A stretch of 64,000 nucleotides of DNA from NCBI RefSeq assembly GCF_051020955.1, contig NW_027476706.1, positions 1-64,000 of the forward strand, given 5' to 3'. The notes below the pieces were generated by a model, which saw only the letters and a program-made list of their open reading frames with translations, had not been told where the DNA came from and made no database searches. The position numbers were made by a program, and so were the translations under genes. Origin of the DNA: Megalopta genalis (lineage: Eukaryota; Arthropoda; Insecta; Hymenoptera; Halictidae). Every line of letters begins with the position of its first letter. Within the stretch, counting starts at the first letter, position 1. This document shows positions 37,009 to 49,387 of this stretch, one piece after another.

Positions 37009-38367
37009 TGGATTTGAAGCAAACTCGTTTGTGTCGCCTGTATTTGAAGCTATATCACTTATATTCGCAAGTATTTAAAGCTAAATCTTTTGTTTCGCAT
37101 GGATTTGAAGCTAAGCCTTCTACTTCGCATGGATTTGAAGCTAAATCATTTGTTTCGCATGGTTTTGAAGCTAAGACTTCTAGTTCGCATTGATTTGAAG
37201 CTAAATCATGTGTTTCGCATAGATTTGAAGCTAACTCGTTTGTTTCCTCTGCATTTGAAGCTATATCACTTATATGGCAAGTATTTGATGTTAAATCAGT
37301 TGTGTCGCGAGGATTTGAAGCTAACTCGTCTGTTTCGAATGCAGCTGAATCTAAATCAGGTATATCACATGTATTTGAAGCTAAACGATTTGTATCGCAT
37401 GGATTTGAAGCTAAACCTTCTACATCGCATTGATTTGCAGCTTAATCATGTCTTTTGCATGTATTTAAAGCTAACCCGTTTGTTTCCCCTGCATTTGTAG
37501 CTATATCAGTTATATAACAAGTATCTGATGCTAAATCATTTGTTTCGCATGGATTTGAAGCTAAACCTTCCACGTCGCTTTGATTTGAAGCTAAATCTAG
37601 TGTTTATCATGTATTTGACGCTAGCTCGGTTGTTGCGCATGCAGTTGAAGCTAAATCATGTATATCACAAGTAGTTGAAGCTAAACAATTTGTTGCGCAT
37701 GGATTTGAAGCTAAACCTTCTACATCGCATTGATTTGTAGCTAAATCATGTGTTTCCCTTGGATATGAAGCTAAATCATGTGTTTCGCATGGATTTGAAG
37801 CTAACTCGTTTGTTTGCCTGCTTTTGAACCTACTCCGTTTATATCGCAGGTATTTGAAGCTAACTCGTTCGTCTCGCATGCATTTGAAGCTGTATCCCTT
37901 ATATTCGCAAGTATTTGAAGCTAAATCATGTGATTCGCATGGATTTGAAGCTAACTCGTTCGTTCCGCCTGCATATGAAGCTATATCACTTATACCGCAA
38001 GTATTTGAAGCTAAATCATTTGTTTCGGACAGATTTGAAGGTAAACCTTTTACATCGCATTGATTTGAAGCTAAATCACGTGTTTCGCATAGATTTGAAG
38101 CTAACTCGTTTGTTTCGCCTGCATTTGAAGCTAAAACTTCTACTTCGCAATTATTTGAATCTAAATCATTTGTTTCGCATGGTATTTTAAGCTAAACCTT
38201 CTACATAGCATTGATTTGAAGCTTAATCGTGCGTTTTGCATGGATTTGAAGCTATCTCGTTTATTTCCCCTGCCTTTGAAGCTATATCAATTATATTGCA
38301 AGTAATTGAAGCTAAATCATTTGTTTCGCATGGATTTGAAGCTAAACCTTCTACATCGCATTGATTT
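37009..38367 (+). repeat. 2,250-bp-offset duplication, right copy with one extra HOR
   Basis: Partner of 34,759-35,967. Between about 37,997 and 38,146 it holds 150 additional bases, exactly one five-monomer higher-order repeat. This part includes TTTGTTTCGGACAG and CTAAAACTTCTACTTCGC. Confidence 0.87.
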
Positions 38368-40382
38368 GATGCTAACTCATGTATTTCGGGTGGATTTGAT
38401 GGTAACTCGTTTGTTTCGCATGCAGTTGAAGATAGACCACCTATATCCCAAGTCTTTGAAGCTCAATCATATGTTTCGCATGGATTTGAAGCTAAACCTT
38501 CTACATCCCATGGATTTGAAGCTAAATCATATGTTTCGCATGGATTTGAAGCTATCTCGTTCGTTTCGCCTGCAGTTGAATCTATATCACATATATCACA
38601 AGTTCTTGAAGCATAACCATTTGTTCCGCATGGATTTGAAGCTACGCCTTCTACTTCGCATTGATTTGAAGTTAAACCATCTGTTTCGCTTGGATTTGAA
38701 GCTAACTCGTTTGTTTCGCATGCAGTTGAAACTAAATCATGTATATCACAAGTATTTGCAGCTAAACAATTGATTCGCATGGATTTGAAGCTAAGCCTTC
38801 TACTTCGCATTGATTGGATCCTAAATCACGTGTTTTGCATGGATTTGAAGATAAGCCTTCTACATCGCATTGATTTGCAGCAGAATCATGTGTTTCGCAT
38901 GGATTTGAAGCTAACTCTTTCGTTTCTCCTGCATTTGAAACTATATCACTTATATCGCAAGTATTGGAAGCTAAATCATGTGTTTCGCTTGGATTTGAAG
39001 CTAATCCTTCTACATCGCATTGATTTGAAGCTAAATTATGTGTTTCGCTTGGATTTGAATGTAACTTATTTGTTTCGCATGCAGTTGAAGCTATATCACC
39101 TATATCCCAAGTGTAGGAAGCTCAATCATTTCGCATGGATTTCAAGCTAAACCTGCTACTTCGCATTGATTTGAAGCTAAATTATGTGTTTCGCGTGGAT
39201 TTGAAGGTAACTCGTTGTTTCGCATGCAGTTGAAGCTAATTCATGCATTTCACAAGTATTTGAAGCCGAACCATTAGATTCGCATGGATTTGAAGCTAAG
39301 TCATCTACTTCGCACTGATTTGAAGTTAAATCATGTGTTTCGCGTGGATTTGGAGCTAACTCGTTTGCTTCGAATGCAGTTGAAGCTAAATCATGTATAT
39401 CACAAGTATTTGAAGCTAAACCATTTGTATCGCATGGATTTGAAGCTCTGCCTTCTACTTCGCATTGCTTTGACGCTAAATATTGTGTTTCGAATGGATT
39501 TGAAGCTAACTCGTTTGTTTCGCATGCAGTTGAAACTAAATCATGTAAATCACAAGTATTTGCAGCTAAACAATTGATTCGCATGGATTTGAAGCTAAGC
39601 CTTCTACTTCGCATTGATTGGATCCTAAATCACGTGGTTTGCATGCATTTGAAGCTAAGCCTTCTACATCGCATTGATTTGAAGCTAAATCATGTGTTTC
39701 GCGTGGATTTGAAGGTAACTCGTTTGTTTCGCATGCAGTTGAAGCTAAATCATGTCTTTCACAAGTATTTGAAGATGAACCATTTGAATCGCATGGATTT
39801 GAACCTGAGCCTTCTACTTCGCACTGATTTGCAGCTACATAATGTGTTTCGCATGGATTTGAAGCTAAATCATCTACATCCCATGGATTTGTTGCTAACT
39901 CGTTCGTTTCGCCTGCATTTGAAGCTGTATCACTTATATCGCAAGTATTTGAAGCTAAATCATGTGTTTCGATTGGATTTGAAGCTAAACCTTCTACATC
40001 GCATTGATTTGAAGCTAAATCATGTGTTTCGCATGGATTTGAAGCTAACTCGTTTGTTTCGCATGCAGTTGTAGCTAAATAATGTATATCACAAGTATTT
40101 GTAGCTAAACCATTTGTTTCGCATGGATTTGAAGGTAAGACTTCTCCTTCGCATTGATTGGAAACTAAATCTTGTGTTCTACATGGATTTGAAGTTAACT
40201 CGTTTGATTCGCCTGCATTTGACGCTATTTCATTTATACCGCAATTATTTGACGGCAAATAATGTGTTTCGCATGGGTTTGAAGATAAGCCTTCTACTTC
40301 GCTTTGATTTGAAGCAAAATCATGTGTCTCGCACGGATTTGAAGCTAACTCATTTGTTTCGCCTGCATTTGAAGCTATATCA
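38318..40382 (+). repeat. 5,891-bp-offset duplication, left copy
   Basis: About 2,065 bases match 44,209-46,273. The offset equals 196 monomers plus 11 bases. The block overlaps the first copy of the 2,214-bp tandem repeat, showing that the tandem repeat and this duplication were built from the same material in successive events. Confidence 0.85.
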
Positions 40383-40987
40383 CTTATACCGCAAGTATAT
40401 GAAGGTAAATCATTTGTTTCGCATGGATGTGAAGCTAAACCTTCTACATCGCATTGATTTGAAGCTAAATCATGTGTTTCGCGTGGATTTGAAGGTAACT
40501 CGTTTGTTTCGCATGCAGTTGAAGCCAAATCATGTCTTTCACAAGTATTTGAAGATGAACCATTTGAATCGCATGGCTTTGAACCTGAGCCTTCTACTTC
40601 GCACTGATTTGCACCTAAATAATGTGTTTCGCATGGATTTGAAGCTAAACCTTCTACATCCCATGGAATTGAAGCTAAATCATGTGTTTGGCATGGATTT
40701 GAAGCTAAACCTTCTACATCGCATTGATCTGAAGCTAATTGATGTGTTTCGCTTGGATTTGAATGTAACTCATTTGTTTGGCATGCAGTTGAAGCTATAT
40801 CACCTATATCCCAAGTGTAGGAAGCTCAATCATTTGTTTCGCATGGATTTGAAGCTAAACCTACTACCTCGCATTGATTTGAAGCTAAATTATGTGTTTC
40901 GCATGGATTTGAAGCTAACTCGTTTGTTTCTCCTGTATTTGAAGCTATATCATTTATGTCGCAAGTATTTGAAGCTAAAGCATTTGT
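38774..40987 (+). repeat. 2,214-bp tandem repeat, copy 1
   Basis: First of two full copies and one partial copy with period 2,214. The length is 74 monomers (2,220) minus 6 bases. The missing bases are accounted for by three small deletions kept in every copy: CTCGTTGTTTCGC (minus 1, near 39,210), CAATCATTTCGC (minus 4, near 39,123) and ACAATTGATTCGC (minus 1, near 39,569). Confidence 0.9.
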
Positions 40988-43201
40988 TTCGCATGGATTT
41001 GAAGCTAAGCCTTCTACTTCGCATTGATTGGATCCTAAATCACGTGTTTTGCATGGATTTGAAGATAAGCCTTCTACATCGCATTGATTTGCAGCAGAAT
41101 CATGTGTTTCGCATGGATTTGAAGCTAACTCTTTCGTTTCTTCTGCATTTGAAACTATATCACTTATATCGCAAGTATTGGAAGCTAAATCATGTGTTTC
41201 GCTTGGATTTGAAGCTAATCCTTCTACATCGCATTGATTTGAAGCTAAATTATGTGTTTCGCTTGGATTTGAATGTAACTTATTTGTTTCGCATGCAGGT
41301 GAAGCTATATCACCTATATCCCAAGTGTAGGAAGCTCAATCATTTCGCATGGATTTCAAGCTAAACCTGCTACTTCGCATTGATTTGAAGCTAAATTATG
41401 TGTTTCGCGTGGATTTGAAGGTAACTCGTTGTTTCGCATGCAGTTGAAGCTAATTCATGCATTTCACAAGTATTTGAAGCCGAACCATTAGATTCGCATG
41501 GATTTGAAGCTAAGTCATCTACTTCGCACTGATTTGAAGTTAAATCATGTGTTTCGCGTGGATTTGGAGCTAACTCGTTTGCTTCGAATGCAGTTGAAGC
41601 TAAATCATGTATATCACAAGTATTTGAAGCTAAACCATTTGTATCGCATGGATTTGAAGCTCTGCCTTCTACTTCGCATTGCTTTGACGCTAAATATTGT
41701 GTTTCGAATGGATTTGAAGCTAACTCGTTTGTTTCGCATGCAGTTGAAACTAAATCATGTAAATCACAAGTATTTGCAGCTAAACAATTGATTCGCATGG
41801 ATTTGAAGCTAAGCCTTCTACTTCGCATTGATTGGATCCTAAATCACGTGGTTTGCATGCATTTGAAGCTAAGCCTTCTACATCGCATTGATTTGAAGCT
41901 AAATCATGTGTTTCGCGTGGATTTGAAGGTAACTCGTTTGTTTCGCATGCAGTTGAAGCTAAATCATGTCTTTCACAAGTATTTGAAGATGAACCATTTG
42001 AATCGCATGGATTTGAACCTGAGCCTTCTACTTCGCACTGATTTGCAGCTACATAATGTGTTTCGCATGGATTTGAAGCTAAATCATCTACATCCCATGG
42101 ATTTGTTGCTAACTCGTTCGTTTCGCCTGCATTTGAAGCTGTATCACTTATATCGCAAGTATTTGAAGCTAAATCATGTGTTTCGATTGGATTTGAAGCT
42201 AAACCTTCTACATCGCATTGATTTGAAGCTAAATCATGTGTTTCGCATGGATTTGAAGCTAACTCGTTTGTTTCGCATGCAGTTGTAGCTAAATAATGTA
42301 TATCACAAGTATTTGTAGCTAAACCATTTGTTTCGCATGGATTTGAAGCTAAGACTTCTCCTTCGCATTGATTGGAAACTAAATCTTGTGTTCTACATGG
42401 ATTTGAAGTTAACTCGTTTGATTCGCCTGCATTTGACGCTATTTCATTTATACCGCAATTATTTGACGGCAAATAATGTGTTTCGCATGGGTTTGAAGAT
42501 AAGCCTTCTACTTCGCTTTGATTTGAAGCAAAATCATGTGTCTCGCACGGATTTGAAGCTAACTCATTTGTTTCGCCTGCATTTGAAGCTATATCACTTA
42601 TACCGCAAGTATATGAAGGTAAATCATTTGTTTCGCATGGATGTGAAGCTAAACCTTCTACATCGCATTGATTTGAAGCTAAATCATGTGTTTCGCGTGG
42701 ATTTGAAGGTAACTCGTTTGTTTCGCATGCAGTTGAAGCCAAATCATGTCTTTCACAAGTATTTGAAGATGAACCATTTGAATCGCATGGCTTTGAACCT
42801 GAGCCTTCTACTTCGCACTGATTTGCACCTAAATAATGTGTTTCGCATGGATTTGAAGCTAAACCTTCTACATCCCATGGAATTGAAGCTAAATCATGTG
42901 TTTGGCATGGATTTGAAGCTAAACCTTCTACATCGCATTGATCTGAAGCTAATTGATGTGTTTCGCTTGGATTTGAATGTAACTCATTTGTTTGGCATGC
43001 AGTTGAAGCTATATCACCTATATCCCAAGTGTAGGAAGCTCAATCATTTGTTTCGCATGGATTTGAAGCTAAACCTACTACCTCGCATTGATTTGAAGCT
43101 AAATTATGTGTTTCGCATGGATTTGAAGCTAACTCGTTTGTTTCTCCTGTATTTGAAGCTATATCATTTATGTCGCAAGTATTTGAAGCTAAAGCATTTG
43201 T
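40988..43201 (+). repeat. 2,214-bp tandem repeat, copy 2
   Basis: Nearly identical to copy 1. Differences noticed are GAAGCTAAGACTTCTCC near 42,347 against GAAGGTAAGACTTCTCC near 40,133, and GCAGGTGAAG near 41,295 against GCAGTTGAAG near 39,081. The same three deletions are present. Confidence 0.9.
41780..42742 (-). pseudogene. Longest - strand open stretch: decapeptide repeat, probably not a working gene
   Basis: 320 codons of decapeptide repeats such as LASNQCDVEG, LASNPCETHD, LASNTCDISD and LASTACETNE. The pattern is Leu-Ala-Ser-Asn-x-Cys-acidic-x-x-x: acidic, hydrophilic, with one Cys per ten residues. No signal peptide, membrane segment or known domain is visible. The apparent start is a TTG that is simply the repeat's Leu codon, and there is no unique N- or C-terminus. 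A twin stretch lies at 39,566-40,528, one 2,214-bp period away. Outside, the frame is closed by TGA (GCTCAATC on the + strand), TAA (GCTTAATC) and indels. It may be a remnant of a giant repeat protein or an accident of a 30-base period; I favour the latter. I do not recognise a protein family. Confidence 0.25.
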
Positions 43202-43578
43202 TTCGCATGGATTTGAAGCTAAGCCTTCTACTTCGCATTGATTGGATCCTAAATCACGTGTTTTGCATGGATTTGAAGATAAGCCTTCTACATCGCATTG
43301 ATTTGCAGCAGAATCATGTGTTTCGCATGGATTTGAAGCTAACTCTTTCGTTTCTTCTGCATTTGAAACTATATCACTTATATCGCAAGTATTGGAAGCT
43401 AAATCATGTGTTTCGCTTGGATTTGAAGCTAATCCTTCTACATCGCATTGATTTGAAGCTAAATTATGTGTTTCGCTTGGATTTGAATGTAACTTATTTG
43501 TTTCGCATGCAGGTGAAGCTATATCACCTATATCCCAAGTGTAGGAAGCTCAATCATTTCGCATGGATTTCAAGCTAA
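42328..43578 (+). other. Longest + strand open stretch (416 codons), likely spurious
   Basis: Reads as decapeptides like MDLKLNHVFR, IDLKLNLLHR and LKLYHLYRKY: very basic and leucine-rich, with no recognisable fold. It begins at TTG within the repeat and overlaps the - strand open stretch at 41,780-42,742. The same stretch occurs 2,214 bases earlier at 40,114-41,364. Elsewhere TTGTAGCTA closes this frame with TAG dozens of times. Length is explained by the stop-free 30-mer, not by coding selection. Confidence 0.12.
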
Positions 43579-44073
43579 ACCTGCTACTTCGCATTGATTT
43601 GAAGCTAAATTATGTGTTTCGCGTGGATTTGAAGGTAACTCGTTGTTTCGCATGCAGTTGAAGCTAATTCATGCATTTCACAAGTATTTGAAGCCGAACC
43701 ATTAGATTCGCATGGATTTGAAGCTAAGTCATCTACTTCGCACTGATTTGAAGTTAAATCATGTGTTTCGCGTGGATTTGGAGCTAACTCGTTTGCTTCG
43801 AATGCAGTTGAAGCTAAATCATGTATATCACAAGTATTTGAAGCTAAACCATTTGTATCGCATGGATTTGAAGCTCTGCCTTCTACTTCGCATTGATTTG
43901 ACGCTAAATAATGTGTTTCGAATGGATTTGAAGCTAACTCGTTTGTTTCGCATGCAGTTGAAACTAAATCATGTATATCACAAGTATTTGCAGCTAAACA
44001 ATTGATTCGCATGGATTTGAAGCTAAGCCTTCTACTTCGCATTGATTGGATCCTAAATCACGTGGTTTGCATG
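43202..44073 (+). repeat. 2,214-bp tandem repeat, partial copy 3
   Basis: Follows copy 2 and matches it for about 870 bases, then leaves the pattern at about 44,073, where GTTTGCATGGATTTGAAGC replaces GTTTGCATGCATTTGAAGC. Confidence 0.87.
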
Positions 44074-44208
44074 GATTTGAAGCTAAACCTTCTACATCGC
44101 ATTGATTTGAAGCTAAATCATGTGTTACGCGTGGATTTGAAGGTATCTCGTTTGTTTCGCATGCAGTTGAAGCTATATCACATATATCACAAGTGTTTGA
44201 AGCTCAAT

Positions 44209-46273
44209 CATTTGTTTCGCATGGATTTGAAGCTAAACCTTCTACATCGCATTGATTTGATGCTAACTCATGTATTTCGGGTGGATTTGATGGTAACTCG
44301 TTTGTTTCGCATGCAGTTGAAGATAGACCACCTATATCCCAAGTCTTTGAAGCTCAATCATATGTTTCGCATGGATTTGAAGCTAAACCTTCTACATCCC
44401 ATGGATTTGAAGCTAAATCATATGTTTCGCATGGATTTGAAGCTATCTCGTTCGTTTCGCCTGCAGTTGAATCTATATCACATATATCACAAGTTTTTGA
44501 AGCATAACCATTTTTTCCGCATGGATTTGAAGCTACGCCTTCTACTTCGCATTGATTTGAAGTTAAACCATCTGTTTCGCTTGGATTTGAAGCTAACTCG
44601 TTTGTTTCGCATGCAGTTGAAACTAAATCATGTATATCACAAGTATTTGCAGCTAAACAATTGATTCGCATGGATTTGAAGCTAAGCCTTCTACTTCGCA
44701 TTGATTGGATCCTAAATCACGTGTTTTGCATGGATTTGAAGATAAGCCTTCTACATCGCATTGATTTGCAGCAGAATCATGTGTTTCGCATGGATTTGAA
44801 GCTAACTCTTTCGTTTCTCCTGCATTTGAAACTATATCACTTATATCGCAAGTATTGGAAGCTAAATCATGTGTTTCGCTTGGATTTGAAGCTAATCCTT
44901 CTACATCGCATTGATTTGAAGCTAAATTATGTGTTTCGCTTGGATTTGAATGTAACTTATTTGTTTCGCATGCAGTTGAAGCTATATCACCTATATCCCA
45001 AGTGTAGGAAGCTCAATCATTTCGCATGGATTTCAAGCTAAACCTGCTACTTCGCATTGATTTGAAGCTAAATTATGTGTTTCGCGTGGATTTGAAGGTA
45101 ACTCGTTGTTTCGCATGCAGTTGAAGCTAATTCATGCATTTCACAAGTATTTGAAGCCGAACCATTAGATTCGCATGGATTTGAAGCTAAGTCATCTACT
45201 TCGCACTGATTTGAAGTTAAATCATGTGTTTCGCGTGGATTTGGTGCTAACTCGTTTGCTTCGAATGCAGTTGAAGCTAAATCATGTATATCACAAGTAT
45301 TTGAAGCTAAACCATTTGTATCGCATGGATTTGAAGCTCTGCCTTCTACTTCGCATTGATTTGACGCTAAATATTGTGTTTCGAATGGATTTGAAGCTAA
45401 CTCGTTTGTTTCGCATGCAGTTGAAACTAAATCATGTAAATCACAAGTATTTGCAGCTAAACAATTGATTCGCATGGATTTGAAGCTAAGCCTACTACTT
45501 CGCATTGATTGGATCCTAAATCACGTGGTTTGCATGCATTTGAAGCTAAGCCTTCTACATCGCATTGATTTGAAGCTAAATCATGTGTTTCGCGTGGATT
45601 TGAAGGTAACTCGTTTGTTTCGCATGCAGTTGAAGCTAAATCATGTCTTTCACAAGTATTTGAAGATGAACCATTTGAATCGCATGGATTTGAACCTGAG
45701 CCTTCTACTTCGCACTGATTTGCAGCTACATAATGTGTTTCGCTTGGATTTGAAGCTAAATCATCTACATCCCATGGATTTGTTGCTAACTCGTTCGTTT
45801 CGCCTGCATTTGAAGCTGTATCACTTATATCGCAAGTATTTGAAGCTAAATCATGTGTTTCGATTGGATTTGAAGCTAAACCTTCTACATCGCATTGATT
45901 TGAAGCTAAGTCATGTGTTTCGCATGGATTTGAAGCTAACTCGTTTGTTTCGCATGCAGTTGTAGCTAAATAATGTATATCACAAGTATTTGTAGCTAAA
46001 CCATTTGTTTCGCATGGATTTGAAGCTAAGACTTCTCCTTCGCATTGATTGGAAGCTAAATCTTGTGTTCTACATGGATTTGAAGTTAACTCGTTTGATT
46101 CGCCTGCATTTGACGCTATTTCATTTATACCGCAATTATTTGACGGCAAATAATGTGTTTCGCATGGGTTTGAAGATAAGCCTTCTACTTCGCTTTGATT
46201 TGAAGCAAAATCATGTGTCTCGCACGGATTTGAAGCTAACTCATTTGTTTCGCCTGCATTTGAAGCTATATCA
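44209..46273 (+). repeat. 5,891-bp-offset duplication, right copy
   Basis: Partner of 38,318-40,382, near-identical by eye. Differences include CATTTTTTCCGC near 44,510 against CATTTGTTCCGC, and GCCTACTACTTCGC near 45,490 against GCCTTCTACTTCGC. Confidence 0.85.
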
Positions 46274-46377
46274 CCTATATCCCAAGTGTAGGAAGCTCAA
46301 TCATTTGTTTCGCATGGATTTGAAGCTAAGCCTTCTACTTCGCATTGATTTGACGCTAAATAATGTGTTTCGAATGG

Positions 46378-47089
46378 ATTTGAAGCTAACTCGTTTGTTT
46401 CGCATGCAGTTGAAGCTAAATCATGTCTTTCACAAGTATTTGAAGATGAACCAATTGAATCGCATGGCTTTGAACCTGAGCCTTCTGCTTGGCACTGATT
46501 TGCACCTAAATAATGTGTTTCGCATGCAGTTGAAACTAAATCATGTCTTTCACAAGTATTTGAAGCCGAACCATTAGATTTGCATGGATTTGAAGCTAAG
46601 CCTTCTACTTGGCATTGAATTGAATCTGAATCGTGTGTTTGCATGGATTTGAAGCTAACTCGTTTGTTTCTCCTGTATTTGAAGCTGTATCATTTATATC
46701 GCACGTATTTGAATCTAATCCGTTTGTTTCGCATGGATTTGAAGCTAAGCCTTCTACTTCGCATTGATTGGATCCTAAATCACGTGTTTTGCATGGATTT
46801 GAAGCTAAGCCTTCTACATCGTATTGATTTGAAGCTAAATCATGCATTTCGCAAGTATTTGAAGCCGAACCATTAGATTCGCATGGATTTGAAGCTAAGC
46901 CTTCTACTTCGCACTGATTTGAAGTTAAATCATGTGTATCGCCTGGATTTGGAGCTAACTCGTATGCTTCGAATGCAGTTGAAGCTAAATCATGTATATC
47001 ACAAGTATTTGAAGCTACACCATTTGTATCGCATGGATTTGAAGCTCTGCCTTCTACTTCGCATTGATTTGACGCTAAATATTGTGTTT
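46378..47089 (+). repeat. 10,085-bp-offset duplication, right copy
   Basis: Partner of 36,293-37,004 with a handful of substitutions. It lies between the 5,891-bp-offset block and the 959-bp triplication. Confidence 0.78.
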
Positions 47090-47469
47090 CGAATGGATTT
47101 GAAGCCAACTCGTTTGTTTCGCATGCAGTTAAAACTAAATCATGTATATCACAAGTATTTGCAGCTAAACAATTGATTCGCATGGATTTGAACCTAAGCT
47201 TTCTACTTGGCATTGAATTGAAGCTAAATCGTGTGTTTTGCATGGATTTGAAGCTAACTCGTTCGTTTCTCCTGTATTTGAAGCTGTATCATTTATATCG
47301 CAAGTATTTGAAGCTAAAACATTTGTATCGCATGGATTTGATGCTAAGCCTTCTACTTCGCATTGATTGGATCCTAAATCACGTGTTTTGCATGGATTTG
47401 AAGCTAAGCCTTCTACATCCCATGGAATTGAAGCTAAATCATGTGTTTGGCATGGATTTGAAGCTAAAC

Positions 47470-48428
47470 CTTCTACATCGTATTGATTTGAAGCTAAATC
47501 ATGCATTTCGCAAGTATTTGAAGCCGAACCATTAGATTCGCATGGATTTGAAGCTAAGCCTTCTACTTCGCACTGATTTGAAGTTAAATCATGTGTTTCG
47601 CCTGGATTTGGAGCTAACTCGTTTGCTTCGGATGCAGTTGAAGCTAAATCATGTATATCACAAGTATTTGAAGCTACACCATTTGTATCGCATGGATTTG
47701 AAGCTCTGCCTTCTACTTCGCATTGATTTGACGATAAATATTGTGTTTCGAATGGATTTGAAGCTAACTCGTTTGTTTCGCATGCAGTTAAAACTAAATC
47801 ATGTATATCACAAGTATTTGCAGCTGAACAATTGATTCGCATGGATTTGAAGCTTCGCCTTCTACTTGGCATTGAATTGAAGCTAAATCGTGTGTTTTGC
47901 ATGGATTTGAAGCTAACTCGTTTGTTTCTCCTGTATTTGAAGCTATATCATTTATATCGCAAGTATTTGAAGCTAAAGCATTTGTTTCGCATGGATTTGA
48001 AGCTAAGCCTTCTACTTCGCATTGATTGGATCCTAAATCACGTGTTTTAAATGGATTTGAATCTAAGCCTTCTACATAGCATTGATTTGCAGCTGAATCA
48101 TGTGTTTCGCATGGATTTGAAGCTAACTCGTTCGTTTCTCCTGCATTTGAAACTATAACACTTATATCGCAAGTATTTGAAGCTAAATCATGTGTTTCGC
48201 TTGGATTTGAAGCTAAACCTTCGACATCGCATTGATTTGAAGCTAATTTATGTGTTTCGCTTGGATTTGAATGTAACTCATTTGTTTCGCATGCAGTTGA
48301 AGCTATATCACCTATATCCCAAGTGTAGGAAGCTCAATCATTTGTTTCGCATGGATTTGAAGCTAAGCCTTCTACTTCGCATTGATTGGATCCTAAATCA
48401 CGTGTTTTGCATGGATTTGAAGCTAAGC
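47470..48428 (+). repeat. 959-bp tandem repeat, copy 1
   Basis: Period 959 is 32 monomers minus one base; the missing base is in ACAATTGATTCGC (near 47,828). This copy reads AAATCATGCATTTCGC where copies 2 and 3 read AAATCCTGCTATTCGC (near 48,457 and 49,416), so copies 2 and 3 are the more recent pair. Confidence 0.88.
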
Positions 48429-49387
48429 CTTCTACATCGTATTGATTTGAAGCTAAATCCTGCTATTCGCAAGTATTTGAAGCCGAACCATTAGATTCGC
48501 ATGGATTTGAAGCTAAGCCTTCTACTTCGCACTGATTTGAAGTTAAATCATGTGTTTCGCCTGGATTTGGAGCTAACTCGTTTGCTTCGAATGCAGTTGA
48601 AGCTAAATCATGTATATCACAAGTATTTGAAGCTACACCATTTGTATCGCATGGATTTGAAGCTCTGCCTTCTACTTCGCATTGATTTGACGCTAAATAT
48701 TGTGTTTCGAATGGATTTGAAGCTAACTCGTTTGTTTCGCATGCAGTTAAAACTAAATCATGTATATCACAAGTATTTGCAGCTAAACAATTGATTCGCA
48801 TGGATTTGAAGCTTCGCCTTCTACTTGGCATTGAATTGAAGCTAAATCGTGTGTTTTGCATGGATTTGAAGCTAACTCGTTTGTTTCTCCTGTATTTGAA
48901 GCTATATCATTTATATCGCAAGTATTTGAAGCTAAAGCATTTGTTTCGCATGGATTTGAAGCTAAGCCTTCTACTTCGCATTGATTGGATCCTAAATCAC
49001 GTGTTTTACATGGATTTGAATCTAAGCCTTCTACATAGCATTGATTTGCAGCTGAATCATGTGTTTCGCATGGATTTGAAGCTAACTCGTTCGTTTCTGC
49101 AGCATTTGAAACTATAACACTTATATCGCAAGTATTTGAAGCGAAATCATGTGTTTCGCTTGGATTTGAAGCTAAACCTTCGACATCGCATTGATTTGAA
49201 GCTAATTTATGTGTTTCGCTTGGATTTGAATGTAACTCATTTGTTTCGCATGCAGTTGAAGCTATATCACCTATATCCCAAGTGTAGGAAGCTCAATCAT
49301 TTGTTTCGCATGGATTTGAAGCTAAGCCTTCTACTTCGCATTGATTGGATCCTAAATCACGTGTTTTGCATGGATTTGAAGCTAAGC
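48429..49387 (+). repeat. 959-bp tandem repeat, copy 2
   Basis: Almost identical to copy 3. It shares with it the CTGCTATTCGC variant, and CTTCGCCTTCTACTTGG near 48,811. A CTGCAGCATTTG variant appears from 49,097 and again near 50,056, where the copy 1 equivalent has CTCCTGCATTTG. Confidence 0.9.

Noticed and set aside
39566..40528. Pentapeptide-repeat (A[DN]LXX) protein on the - strand
   Set aside because: Leu and Cys alternate every five residues, but the residue two before each is not the Ala, Cys, Ser, Thr or Val expected. The period is ten, not five.
40114..41364. A real 416-residue protein on the + strand
   Set aside because: It begins at TTG inside the repeat, has no unique ends, is duplicated with its period, overlaps an open - strand frame, and is closed by TAG or indels elsewhere.
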